From assembly GCA_035506295.1 (NCBI GenBank), contig DATJPR010000219.1, positions 1 through 34,794 on the forward strand: a stretch of DNA of 34,794 bases. The letters are read 5' to 3'. Below, piece by piece: positions 24,357 to 32,587 of this stretch. The notes below the pieces were generated by a model. It had not been told where the DNA came from. It did no database searches and saw nothing but the letters and a program-made list of their open reading frames with translations. Within the stretch, counting starts at the first letter, position 1, and the number at the start of each line of letters is the position of its first letter. Made by a program: the position numbers and the translations under genes. This stretch comes from DATJPR01 sp035506295. GTDB taxonomy: Bacteria > Bacteroidota > Ignavibacteria > UBA10030 > UBA6906.

Positions 24357-26272
24357 TGTCTAACTATAAAGGAAAGCTTGTCCTTATCGGCATCGCCGTG
24401 GCGCTTGCACTCTGGTTGCTCTGGCCGACGTATCGTGACTACCAGATCAGCAGCCAGTTGAAGCAGCTCAGCGGCACCGACAGCCTGCAATTCGTGGAGA
24501 AACATGAGACACAAATCCGCGAGTACAAGGCGAAGAGGATCAAGCTCGGGTTGGACTTGCAGGGCGGCATGCGCGTCGTCCTCGAAGTCAACGTCGTCAA
24601 AATGCTGGAGGACCTTGCAAAGAACAAGGACGACGTGTTCACTCAGGTGATGAACGAAGTCGCCGAAGAAGTGAAGCATTCCGAAGACTCGCCCGTCAAG
24701 ATCCTCCGCGCGAAATTCGAGGCCCGGAACATCCGTTTGAGCAGGTATTACGGATCGCTGCGTGACGACAACGACAAGGTCGCGAGCTCGCTGGAAGATG
24801 AATCCAAGAAGGCCATCGATCGCGCGATGGAGATCGTCTCGAACCGCGTCAACCAGTACGGCGTGTCGGAACCGACGATCCAGAAGTTAGGCGGTCAGCG
24901 CATCATCGTCGACCTGCCGGGGGTGAGCAAGGAATCGGAAGTGCGCCAGCTGCTGCAGGGAACGGCGCTGCTCGAATTCAAGCTGCTGAAGGACCCTGAG
25001 GTCGCCAACAAAGTGATGTACGCGATCGACCAGCATCTCGCTTCGATCGACACCACCGGCGACCTGGCAACCCTGCCTTCGGACACCAGCGCACAGGCCC
25101 TGGCCGCCGACACCATGGCTGCGGCCACCGACACCGGCGCCGCGGCGACGTCGGTGGATAGCACGAAAATCAACACCCCCGAAGGGGAGCTCACGCCGTC
25201 CGAGTTTGCGAAGAAGCATCCCTTCTTCAGCCTGGCGATGTCGATCCAGCAATATCCCGGCGTGGCCATCGTCGAACAGCAGAACCGGGACAGGGTACGC
25301 CGGCTTCTCGACCGCGAGGATGTGCAGCGCCTGATTCCCTCCGACATGGAATTCCTCTGGAGCGCGAAGCCGGATGAACGGCTCACCTCGGGAGGAAAGA
25401 AGTATTTCATCCTGTATCCCGTCAAGAAGGCGGCCGAATTGACCGGTGGCGTCATCGTGAACGCGCGGGCCACGATCGATCCGAGTTTCAACCGCCCGAT
25501 CGTGGAAATGGAGATGAACAGTGAAGGCGCCCGCGAATGGGCGCGCATCACCGGCGCGAACATCAACAAGCGCATCGCGGTCGTCCTCGACAATTCCGTG
25601 TTCTCCGCCCCCAACGTGATCAACAAGATCACGGGTGGCCGGTCGCAGATCGAAGGGATGGACAACATTGACGAGGCGCGGCTGCTGGAGATCGTCCTCA
25701 AAGCCGGCGCCCTTCCCGCACCGGTCGAGATCATCGAACAGCGGTCGGTCGGGCCGTCGCTCGGCGAAGACTCGATCCGCGGCGGAGTGTTTTCCGGACT
25801 TCTCGCCACCGCGCTGGTGGTGGTCTTCATGGCCTTTTACTATAGAGTCGCCGGCGGCGTGGCGGACGTGGCGCTCGTCTTCTTCGTCCTGTTCCTCCTT
25901 GCAGCGCTGGCGGCATTTCAGGCGACCCTGACACTCCCGGGCATTGCGGGGATAATTCTGACGCTCGCCGTCGCGGTCGATGCCAACGTGCTCATTTATG
26001 AGCGCATCCGGGAAGAGCTCGCCACAGGCAAGACCATGCGCGCCGCCCTGGATACCGGGTACAAGCGGGCATGGACGGCGATTTTCGATTCGAACCTCAC
26101 GGTGCTGATCACCGGTGTCATTCTGTACCAATACGGTACCGGTCCGGTGCAGGGATTTGCGCTTACCCTGATCATCGGGATTCTCGCCAGCATGTTCTCG
26201 GCGATTTTCATCACCCGGGTAATGTTCAACATGCTGCTTGATCGGTTCCTCACAGTGATCGACATCGGCTAA
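24356..26272 (+). CDS. secD: Protein-export membrane protein SecD, 638 aa
   Basis: SecD with SecF uses the proton gradient to pull proteins out of the SecYEG channel on the periplasmic side. The first membrane helix (about 7-25) is followed by the P1 periplasmic region starting with GLDLQGGMRVVLEVN. An Ala/Thr/Asp-rich low-complexity insertion (about 238-270) interrupts the periplasmic part. The P1 head continues with MEMNSEGAREWARITGANI, and the C-terminal helices (about 475-630) include the diagnostic VAVDANVLIYERIREEL, which contains the Asp needed for proton use. The GTG start at 24356 has GGAGGT five bases upstream. secF follows 24 bases after the stop. The insertion and the separate secD/secF genes are common in Bacteroidota relatives, many of which also have fused SecDF. 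Confidence 0.96.
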   Translation: MSNYKGKLVLIGIAVALALWLLWPTYRDYQISSQLKQLSGTDSLQFVEKHETQIREYKAKRIKLGLDLQGGMRVVLEVNVVKMLEDLAKNKDDVFTQVMNEVAEEVKHSEDSPVKILRAKFEARNIRLSRYYGSLRDDNDKVASSLEDESKKAIDRAMEIVSNRVNQYGVSEPTIQKLGGQRIIVDLPGVSKESEVRQLLQGTALLEFKLLKDPEVANKVMYAIDQHLASIDTTGDLATLPSDTSAQALAADTMAAATDTGAAATSVDSTKINTPEGELTPSEFAKKHPFFSLAMSIQQYPGVAIVEQQNRDRVRRLLDREDVQRLIPSDMEFLWSAKPDERLTSGGKKYFILYPVKKAAELTGGVIVNARATIDPSFNRPIVEMEMNSEGAREWARITGANINKRIAVVLDNSVFSAPNVINKITGGRSQIEGMDNIDEARLLEIVLKAGALPAPVEIIEQRSVGPSLGEDSIRGGVFSGLLATALVVVFMAFYYRVAGGVADVALVFFVLFLLAALAAFQATLTLPGIAGIILTLAVAVDANVLIYERIREELATGKTMRAALDTGYKRAWTAIFDSNLTVLITGVILYQYGTGPVQGFALTLIIGILASMFSAIFITRVMFNMLLDRFLTVIDIG

Positions 26273-26296
26273 CGCTTCAGCACAGGAGAGTTGTTC

Positions 26297-27217
26297 ATGC
26301 GTTTCTTCCGGAAAACCAACATCGATTTCATGGGCAAGCGGCATCTCTGGTACACCGTATCAGGGATTGTCATTCTCGTCGGCATGATTTCGTTCTTCGT
26401 GAAGGGGCCCCACTACGGCATCGACTTCCTCGGCGGCACCGAGATCGTGGTCACGTTCCAGGACGCCGTCCCGATCTCCACGGTGCGCGCGGCGATGGAC
26501 AAGATCGGCATCGGCAAGACCGCGGAGATCATGACCTTCGGCAGCGACAAGGATATTCTCATCCGCACCTCGACCCAGGGCGAAGGGAGCTCGATCGGCG
26601 ATCTGATCCGCGGCGGGCTGAAACAGGAGTTTCCGTCGAACCCGTTCGTCGTACAGAAGGAGGACAAGATCGGCCCGAAAATCGGCGCCGAACTTCGTTT
26701 GAACGCCATCTACGCGGTGTTCGCGCTCCTGATCGCGATCATGGTGTACATCGGCTTCCGGTTCAAATTCGTCTACGGCATCGGCGCAGTCGCGTCCCTG
26801 TTCCACGATGTCCTCGTGACGCTCGGCTTGGTATCGCTGTTCGACGGTGTTCTGAACCTGGAATTGAGTCAAAACATGGTCGCGGCGTTCCTGACGCTGG
26901 TCGGCCTCTCGGTGAACGACACGGTTGTGATCTTCGACAGGATCAGGGAGAACCAGAAGATCTTTCGCAACATGGATCTCATTACCGTCATCAACAAGAG
27001 CCTGAATGAGACGCTGAGCAGGACGATTATCACCTCCGGCACCGTGTTTACAGTGCTGTTGGTGCTGTTCTTCTTCGGCGGCGAAGTGAACCGGGGGTTC
27101 TCGTTTACCTTGCTGATTGGCATCACGACGGGAACGTATTCCTCCATCTACATCGCGAGCGCGATCGTGGTGGAATGGGCCCTGCGCATCAATCGCAAGG
27201 CCGCCCAGCATAAGTAG
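26297..27217 (+). CDS. secF: Protein-export membrane protein SecF, 306 aa
   Basis: Partner of SecD in the late, proton-driven stage of export. Features are a first helix (about 20-38), the periplasmic P4 domain beginning HYGIDFLGGTEIVVTF, and five C-terminal helices with MVYIGFRFKFVYGIGAVASLFHD and the conserved LVGLSVNDTVVIFDRIREN. Length is typical for SecF. The ATG at 26297 has AGGAGAG six bases upstream; an in-frame TTG at 26291 is too close to it to be used. It is followed after 36 bases by a STAS gene in the same direction. Confidence 0.96.
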   Translation: MRFFRKTNIDFMGKRHLWYTVSGIVILVGMISFFVKGPHYGIDFLGGTEIVVTFQDAVPISTVRAAMDKIGIGKTAEIMTFGSDKDILIRTSTQGEGSSIGDLIRGGLKQEFPSNPFVVQKEDKIGPKIGAELRLNAIYAVFALLIAIMVYIGFRFKFVYGIGAVASLFHDVLVTLGLVSLFDGVLNLELSQNMVAAFLTLVGLSVNDTVVIFDRIRENQKIFRNMDLITVINKSLNETLSRTIITSGTVFTVLLVLFFFGGEVNRGFSFTLLIGITTGTYSSIYIASAIVVEWALRINRKAAQHK

Positions 27218-27253
27218 GCTGTTTCGTCAAGCTGTTTTGTCCGGGGAGCCGTA

Positions 27254-27598
27254 ATGAAACTGAAAACCTCACAGCACGGCGGCGTCACGGTCATTTCCCT
27301 GCAGGGCAACCTCATGGGTGGTCCTGATGCCGCGCTGATCAACAGCAAACTGCACGAGCTCGTCGAGGCGGGAAAACGCCATGTCATCCTCGACCTCAAA
27401 AGCGTGGACTTCGTCAACAGCTCGGGCTTGAGCATCCTTATCGGCGGCGTCAGCACCATGAAGGCCGCCGGCGGAGCGCTCCTGTTCGCGAACGCGTCCG
27501 AGAAGATCGCGGGACTGATCACCATCACGAAACTCGATCAGCTCTTTGCGCTCTTTCCCTCTGTCGACGCCGCCGCGGCGTCCGTGAAGAAGTCGTGA
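27254..27598 (+). CDS. STAS-domain anti-sigma factor antagonist, 114 aa
   Basis: A single STAS domain of the SpoIIAA/RsbV kind. The phosphorylation loop VDFVNSSGLSIL (about residues 51-62, Ser56/Ser57) matches the DxxSSGL motif of antagonists that bind an anti-sigma kinase when unphosphorylated. No RsbW/SpoIIAB-type kinase or PP2C phosphatase is in the window, so partners are unknown; in Bacteroidota relatives such proteins may also serve other signalling roles. GGGGAG precedes the ATG. It is the last gene before a strong terminator, so it is expressed with secD and secF. Confidence 0.9.
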   Translation: MKLKTSQHGGVTVISLQGNLMGGPDAALINSKLHELVEAGKRHVILDLKSVDFVNSSGLSILIGGVSTMKAAGGALLFANASEKIAGLITITKLDQLFALFPSVDAAAASVKKS

Positions 27599-27615
27599 TA
27601 TCGCCGTCTCCGGCC

Positions 27616-27655
27616 ATCTCCGGCGCCTTCGGAAGAAGAGCCGGAGATTTTTTTT
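27616..27655 (+). terminator. Strong intrinsic terminator between the STAS gene and purA
   Basis: A perfect 9-bp stem (ATCTCCGGC / GCCGGAGAT) with a 15-base loop is followed at once by a run of eight T residues, counting the last base of the stem. A second copy of TCTCCGGC immediately upstream (27606-27613) could offer an alternative left arm. The hairpin ends only 17 bases before the purA start codon. Confidence 0.92.
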
Positions 27656-27672
27656 GATGACGGAGTGCCCTC

Positions 27673-28947
27673 ATGCCTGTCCAGATCATCCTCGGCGCCC
27701 AGTGGGGCGACGAAGGAAAAGGTAAGATCGTCGACCTCCTCTCCGAACACGCGCACATCGTCGCGCGCTACCAGGGGGGCGCCAATGCCGGCCACACCGT
27801 GGTCATCGGCGAAAAACAGTACGTCCTCCATCTCATCCCCTCCGGGATGTTCCATCCCCACATCACCTGCGTTATCGGGAACGGCGCGGTCATCGATCCC
27901 GTCGCGCTGATGAGCGAGATCGGTCAGCTTGAGGCCGCCGGCGTTTCCGTGAAAGGACGGCTGCTGATCAGCCACAACGCCCATCTGATCATGCCGTACC
28001 ACAAGCTGCTCGACACGATCCGCGAACAGACTTCGACAAAGATCGGCACGACCGGGCGCGGCATCGGTCCCGCCTACATCGACAAGTTCCTGCGCACAGG
28101 GATCCGCATTGTCGATCTTCTCGACCGCTCGGTCCTCGCCGCGAAGCTGAAGGCCAATATCGACGAGAAGAACCAGATCCTCACGAAAGTCTACGGCGAG
28201 ACCCGGCTCGACGTCGATGCGATCATCGCCGAGTATGAGAAGTTCGATGAAGACATCGATGAATATATCACCAACACTTCGCTGTACCTTCACCAGGCAC
28301 TGAGTGAGCGGAAAGTGGTGATCGCCGAGGGGGCACAAGGGGCGCTGCTCGATATCGACCACGGCACGTATCCCTACGTCACGTCCTCCAATCCGACCGC
28401 CGGCGGCGCGTGCACCGGCCTCGGGATCCCGCCGACGAGCGTGTCGTCCATTGTCGGCGTCGTCAAAGCTTACACCACCCGCGTCGGCAACGGCCCCTTC
28501 CCGACCGAGCTTCACGATGAGACGGGGGAATCGCTCCGCCGGCTCGGGCACGAGTTCGGCGCCACTACAGGACGGCCGCGGCGATGCGGATGGTTCGACG
28601 CCGTCGCGATGCGCTACTCCAGCATCATCAACGGCATCGAACAGATCGCCGTGACCAAGCTTGATGTGCTGGACCAATCTGATGAGATCAGGATCTGCGT
28701 GGGCTACGAGGTCGGCGGAAAGCGGCTGAAGCACTTCCCGACAGACCTCGCAACGCTCGAACATGTGACACCGGTGTACGAGTCCTTCCCCGGCTGGAAG
28801 ACGCCGCTCGCGGGGATCACCAGCTTCGACGACCTCCCCTCCAGCGCGAAATCCTACCTTCGGGAACTCGCCCGCCTGATCGGTGCACGCCTCTGGCTCG
28901 TTTCGGTCGGTCCGCGGCGGGACCAGACCATCGTTATCGAAGAATAA
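27673..28947 (+). CDS. purA: Adenylosuccinate synthetase, 424 aa
   Basis: Joins IMP and aspartate using GTP to give adenylosuccinate, the first committed step of AMP synthesis. The N-terminal GTP-binding segment QWGDEGKGKIVDLL (residues 10-23), the GGANAGHT catalytic loop, the IMP-binding TTGRGIGPAY, the RVGNGPFPTEL region and the C-terminal TGRPRRCGWFD are all present and the length is normal. GGAG lies seven bases before the ATG. A strong terminator lies just upstream and leaves no room for a promoter between it and the gene, so expression requires read-through or a promoter within the STAS gene. The histidine kinase gene follows 10 bases after the stop. Confidence 0.97.
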   Translation: MPVQIILGAQWGDEGKGKIVDLLSEHAHIVARYQGGANAGHTVVIGEKQYVLHLIPSGMFHPHITCVIGNGAVIDPVALMSEIGQLEAAGVSVKGRLLISHNAHLIMPYHKLLDTIREQTSTKIGTTGRGIGPAYIDKFLRTGIRIVDLLDRSVLAAKLKANIDEKNQILTKVYGETRLDVDAIIAEYEKFDEDIDEYITNTSLYLHQALSERKVVIAEGAQGALLDIDHGTYPYVTSSNPTAGGACTGLGIPPTSVSSIVGVVKAYTTRVGNGPFPTELHDETGESLRRLGHEFGATTGRPRRCGWFDAVAMRYSSIINGIEQIAVTKLDVLDQSDEIRICVGYEVGGKRLKHFPTDLATLEHVTPVYESFPGWKTPLAGITSFDDLPSSAKSYLRELARLIGARLWLVSVGPRRDQTIVIEE

Positions 28948-28957
28948 GGCCCCGGCA

Positions 28958-30130
28958 ATGCGCTCGTCCCTCGCCTCCCGCTTTGCTTTCGTGCTTCTCG
29001 TCCTTGCCTCCCTCGTCGTCGTCGGCGTCGTCATCTACTCTCAACGTCTCACCTCCGAACTCCTCGCACGCGAACGGCGGGCAGTCGACCTCTATGCGAA
29101 ATCGTATGAATACATCACCAGCGAGCGATCTGCGACCGGCGACCTGAGCTTCATGTTCACGGAGATTGTCCAGACCGTGGATTTTCCCGTGATCCTCAGC
29201 GACTCCTCGAACAACGTCATCTACACACGCAACCTGGACGACAGTGTTCTTACGCAGGATGAGAAGCAGGTTTTTTACCGGAAGACCCTTGCCGCGATGG
29301 ACAGCACCAACAAGCCGATTCCGATCAAATGGAACGGCACGGTGCTGAACTACGTGCACTACGGCGAGTCCCGCCTCGTCGCGGAATTGCGCTGGCTGCC
29401 GTACGTCGAACTTGCCCTTGCGACCGTGTTCATCCTCGTCGCGTATGTCGGCTTCAGCTATTTGAAGCGAAACGAACAGAGCAATATCTGGGTGGGGATG
29501 TCGAAGGAAACGGCGCATCAACTCGGCACGCCGCTGTCCAGCCTGATGGGTTGGATCGAACGCCTGAGGGAGCATTCCCCGGGAAATCCCGATCTCGAGG
29601 AAACTGTCGCCGAGATCGACCGGGATGTCGAACGTCTGAACAAAGTCACCGCCCGGTTCTCCAAAATCGGCTCGACGCCGAGCCTGAAGGAGGAGAACCT
29701 CAACGAAGTGATCAACGGCGTGATCACGTACATTGCGAAGCGCGTCCCCAAGTCCCGCAATGTCGACCTTCGCATCGAATCACAGCAGGAGATTCATGCG
29801 ACGATCAACCGGGAGCTGTTCGAGTGGGTGATCGAAAACCTCATGAAGAACGCCCTCGATGCGATGGAGGGTCCGACCGGGAGGATTTCGTTCGCGCTCC
29901 AGAAACAGGGGCGCCGGACGATCATCGATGTTACCGATACGGGAAAAGGGATCGATCCAAAATTTCAGAAGGAAGTGTTCCGGCCGGGCTTCAGCACCAA
30001 GAAGCGCGGCTGGGGACTTGGGCTCAGCCTCGCGCGCAGGATCATTGAGGACTATCACAAGGGGAAATTGTTTGTGAAGCAGAGCAGCCCGGGGAAGGGG
30101 ACGACGTTCAGGATACGGCTAAAGGCGTGA
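28958..30130 (+). CDS. Membrane-bound orphan sensor histidine kinase, 390 aa
   Basis: Two membrane helices (about 8-28 and 148-168) flank a periplasmic sensor segment of about 115 residues that matches no family I recognise. The transmitter follows with the phospho-accepting His187 in SKETAHQLGTPLSSL, the N box NLMKNALDAM (294-303), G1 DTGKGID (327-333), the F box-like FRPGFSTKKRGWGL, and G2 GWGLGLSLA (351-359). This AHQLGTP form of the H box is typical of histidine kinases from Bacteroidota and relatives. No response regulator gene is adjacent in either direction, so its partner lies elsewhere. ATG at 28958 is ten bases after the purA stop, indicating co-transcription; the ribosome binding site is weak, and an ATG at 28883 inside purA is unlikely. 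Confidence 0.92.
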   Translation: MRSSLASRFAFVLLVLASLVVVGVVIYSQRLTSELLARERRAVDLYAKSYEYITSERSATGDLSFMFTEIVQTVDFPVILSDSSNNVIYTRNLDDSVLTQDEKQVFYRKTLAAMDSTNKPIPIKWNGTVLNYVHYGESRLVAELRWLPYVELALATVFILVAYVGFSYLKRNEQSNIWVGMSKETAHQLGTPLSSLMGWIERLREHSPGNPDLEETVAEIDRDVERLNKVTARFSKIGSTPSLKEENLNEVINGVITYIAKRVPKSRNVDLRIESQQEIHATINRELFEWVIENLMKNALDAMEGPTGRISFALQKQGRRTIIDVTDTGKGIDPKFQKEVFRPGFSTKKRGWGLGLSLARRIIEDYHKGKLFVKQSSPGKGTTFRIRLKA

Positions 30131-30201
30131 GGGGGAGATGGGGGGAGGGGGTGAAGGGGGGAATGGGGGAAGGGGGGAATGGGGGAAGGGGAGAAAGGGG
30201 G
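30131..30201 (+). repeat. G-rich tract with tandem 16-base repeat
   Basis: Immediately after the kinase stop codon lie 71 bases with nine runs of four to six G on the plus strand. Two perfect tandem copies of GGGGGGAATGGGGGAA sit at 30156-30171 and 30172-30187. The tract has far more than the four G-runs needed for a G-quadruplex. It would be in the mRNA 3' region of the kinase and in the template strand downstream of the UDG gene. Confidence 0.85.
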
Positions 30202-30301
30202 ACTCTGAGACTTTGAGAAAAACAGAACGCAAGATTTCTGCTAACCTCATACTGCGCACTCACAGCCGGTGTACGTTTTCTTCCCACCTACTGCATACTG
30301 C

Positions 30302-30982
30302 CTACTTCGTTGTGATGATGCTCCTTGATTGCTCGAATATCCTCCGCAGCATCTGCCTCGAGAGCTTCCTGGTATACGTGTTCTGCTGGCTCGGGTGGTA
30401 GGTGCCGAGAAGCGTCACGCGCCCGAAGTCATGCCGCACACCGTGGCCGAACGCCGGTCTGCGCTTGTACTCGATGAGACCCAACTCCCTCAGCGCTGAT
30501 GCCGCGGCATCGAAGCCGATCTTTCCGAGACCGACAACGACACGCACGCGCGTCAACAGGCGCAGCTCTTCAAGAAGAAACGGCCGGCAGTTCGCGAACT
30601 CTTCAGGGGTCGGCTTGTTTTGCGGCGGAGCGCATCGGACGGCTGCCGTGATGTAGCAATCACGCAGACGAAGACCGTCGTCGACATGAAGCGACTCCGG
30701 TTTATTGGCGAAGCCCGCCTCGTGGAGGGCGCGGAAGAGCCAGTTCCCGCTCTCATCTCCTGTGAACATCCTTCCCGTGCGGTTTCCCCCATGCGCCGCG
30801 GGGGCGAGCCCGACCAGCACAACGCGCGCGCGTACGTCGCCGAAACCGGTAAGCGGTTTTCCCCAATACTCCTCATCATGAAATCGCTTCACTCTCTTCG
30901 CCGCGACTTCTTCCCTCCATGCCACAAGGCGAGGGCATTTGCGGCAGGCGATGATGCGGGTGTTCACTTCGGCGAGAGTCAA
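30302..30982 (-). CDS. Family 5 uracil-DNA glycosylase (UDGb), 226 aa
   Basis: Removes uracil and related deaminated bases from DNA. The family 5 motif GLAPAAHGGNRTGRMFTGD (about 58-76) and the late motif HPSQQNTYTRKL (196-207) are clear. Four cysteines, C13, C16, C117 and C132, are placed to bind the Fe-S cluster of the family. The start is taken as TTG at 30982, the only start in frame; AAAGGAG precedes it at a spacing of 12, longer than usual. A repeat copy lies upstream between this gene and the M16 peptidase gene. Family 5 enzymes are common in thermophiles and in Actinobacteria, so its presence may hint at habitat, but this is not evidence by itself. Confidence 0.93.
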   Translation of the reverse strand: MTLAEVNTRIIACRKCPRLVAWREEVAAKRVKRFHDEEYWGKPLTGFGDVRARVVLVGLAPAAHGGNRTGRMFTGDESGNWLFRALHEAGFANKPESLHVDDGLRLRDCYITAAVRCAPPQNKPTPEEFANCRPFLLEELRLLTRVRVVVGLGKIGFDAAASALRELGLIEYKRRPAFGHGVRHDFGRVTLLGTYHPSQQNTYTRKLSRQMLRRIFEQSRSIITTK

Positions 30983-31002
30983 TTTGATCCGCCGCTCCTT
31001 TC

Positions 31003-31116
31003 GAACTCATCCCCCGGCCCCTTCTCTTAGAAAGAGAAGGGGGGTGAGCATCTCTGTTCTATTTGGTGACATCCATCCCCCTCTCTTTTCAAGAGAGGGG
31101 GCTAGGGGGTGAGTTC
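31003..31116 (-). repeat. Dispersed palindromic repeat, copy 3
   Basis: This 114-base unit lies between the UDG gene start and the end of the downstream M16 gene. In the gene direction it begins TGAACTCACCCCC, where TGA is the stop codon of the M16 gene, and ends GATGAGTTC. The hairpins are perfect 11-bp stems: CCCCCTCTCTT / AAGAGAGGGGG (31077-31101, loop TTC) and CCCCTTCTCTT / AAGAGAAGGGG (31018-31042, loop AGA). It is the best preserved copy. Confidence 0.87.
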
Positions 31117-32560
31117 AACGATCGACGCTCGGCGCCTTCCCAAGAATGTCATCGACAGTCACCACGCTCACCGGTCCAAGCTTCAACGCGTCGATCTTGT
31201 CCTTGATCTTCGCGAGATCCCCGACCACAACAATCACCAGCTTGTCCGGGTCGATGTATTTCATCGCCGAGGCATGTGCTTGCTGCTCCGTCACGGAAAG
31301 CACCTTGCCGATATAGTCATTGAAGTAGCTCTCAGGAAGATGGAACACGACCATATCGTCCATCTCACCGGCGATTTCTCCCACCGTTTGAAATCCGGAG
31401 GGATACCCGAGCGCAACATACTGCCGCGCCTTTTTGACCTCGGCGTCCGGGATCGGTTCCCTGATCGCGCGAAGCTCCTTCATGAATTCTATGAGCGAAG
31501 AATCCGTCACGGGCGTCTGCACTGAAGACGACGCGATGAACGGCCCGGCCTCCACGCGAAAATCGAACTCCGAGCCGGCGCCGTAGGTGTACCCGTGCGT
31601 TTCACGAAGGTTGTGATTGAGCCGCGCGGAAAAGGAGCCGCCAAGGACCGTATTCATGACCACCAGCGGATAGAAATCCTCTGTATTCCGCGCCGCGCCG
31701 ATGCAACCGATCCGGATGACGGATTGTTCTGCGCCGGGTTTGTCCACAAGGTAGACTCTCCTGGACTGCACCTGTTGCAGCGGCGCGAGCGGGACGGCCG
31801 TTGACGGCTGAGCAGGCCCCCATGATCCGAACGCGCGTTCCAACTTCTCCTTCAACGCTGCGGGATCGATATCGCCGGCCGCAACAAATGTCGCCTTGTC
31901 CGCCCCGAAATATTCCGCATGGAACTGCTTGAGGTCGGCAACCGTAAACGCCGCAATGCTCTGTGCTGTGCCGATCAGCAGGCGGCCGTAGGGATGACTC
32001 CCGTACACGAGATGGCTGAACAGGACTGAAGCGAGTGCCCGCGGTTCGTCTCTCCATTCCAGGAGCGCCGTCAGCGATTCCTTCCTCTTCCGCTCAAGCT
32101 CATCGGGAGGAAAAGTCGGCCGCCGCATGACGTCCGCCATGACGGCAAGCGCTGAATCGAGTTTGCCGACGGGAGTGTTCAGCGTGACGCCGGTCGTGCT
32201 GTACCCTGCGGAGACCGCGAGGTCGGCGCCGAGATAATCGACCGCATCATGGACGCCGAACGCATCACGCCCACCGGCGCCTTCGGTCATCATTGCGGCG
32301 GTCATCGTCGCCAGTCCGGATTTCCCCGGCGGCTCGTCCATGGACCCGGCCCGAATGATGGCGTTGATCTGCACGAGGGGAATACCGTGCTTTTCGTAGA
32401 GGACGACAGGAATACCGTTCGAGAGCTTGAACCGCGCAAAGCCATGCAAGCGGAACACGGGGGCCGGGCCCGACGTCGGGGGAACGTCCCGGTCGGGCGC
32501 CTGTGCGAAGACGATCGAGGAGATGAATAACAACACGAGGATGCGCGAGGCATTCAGCAT
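31115..32560 (-). CDS. M16 peptidase-like protein lacking zinc site, 481 aa
   Basis: A signal peptide (about 1-20) leads to two M16-fold halves. The position of the HxxEH zinc motif is occupied by GLATMTAAMMTEG (82-94), so it cannot bind zinc or cut peptides alone. Other family features remain, notably ETHGYTYGAGSEFDF with the Tyr and Gly of the substrate-binding loop of the non-catalytic subunit. This matches the paired gene layout of bacterial M16 peptidases in which the second gene codes the non-catalytic partner. The ATG has GGAG six bases upstream and follows the stop of the catalytic gene by 27 bases. The TGA stop coincides with the end of repeat copy 3. Confidence 0.92.
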   Translation of the reverse strand: MLNASRILVLLFISSIVFAQAPDRDVPPTSGPAPVFRLHGFARFKLSNGIPVVLYEKHGIPLVQINAIIRAGSMDEPPGKSGLATMTAAMMTEGAGGRDAFGVHDAVDYLGADLAVSAGYSTTGVTLNTPVGKLDSALAVMADVMRRPTFPPDELERKRKESLTALLEWRDEPRALASVLFSHLVYGSHPYGRLLIGTAQSIAAFTVADLKQFHAEYFGADKATFVAAGDIDPAALKEKLERAFGSWGPAQPSTAVPLAPLQQVQSRRVYLVDKPGAEQSVIRIGCIGAARNTEDFYPLVVMNTVLGGSFSARLNHNLRETHGYTYGAGSEFDFRVEAGPFIASSSVQTPVTDSSLIEFMKELRAIREPIPDAEVKKARQYVALGYPSGFQTVGEIAGEMDDMVVFHLPESYFNDYIGKVLSVTEQQAHASAMKYIDPDKLVIVVVGDLAKIKDKIDALKLGPVSVVTVDDILGKAPSVDR

Positions 32561-32587
32561 GCGAAGCTCCGGGGAGAAAATGGACGC

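Noticed and set aside
24887..26344. A 485-codon minus-strand frame opposite secD
   Set aside because: Same composition signature of an antisense shadow, and SecD motifs are intact on the plus strand.
30224..30304. TACTGC-like short repeats and a small CAGAA/TTCTG hairpin between the kinase and UDG genes
   Set aside because: Copies are degenerate and few, and the stem is only 5 bp without a U-tract; there is not enough to call a repeat or terminator.
10806..31116. The three similar repeats considered as a CRISPR array
   Set aside because: They lie many kilobases apart, have inverted ends and hairpins, and no spacers or cas genes are present.
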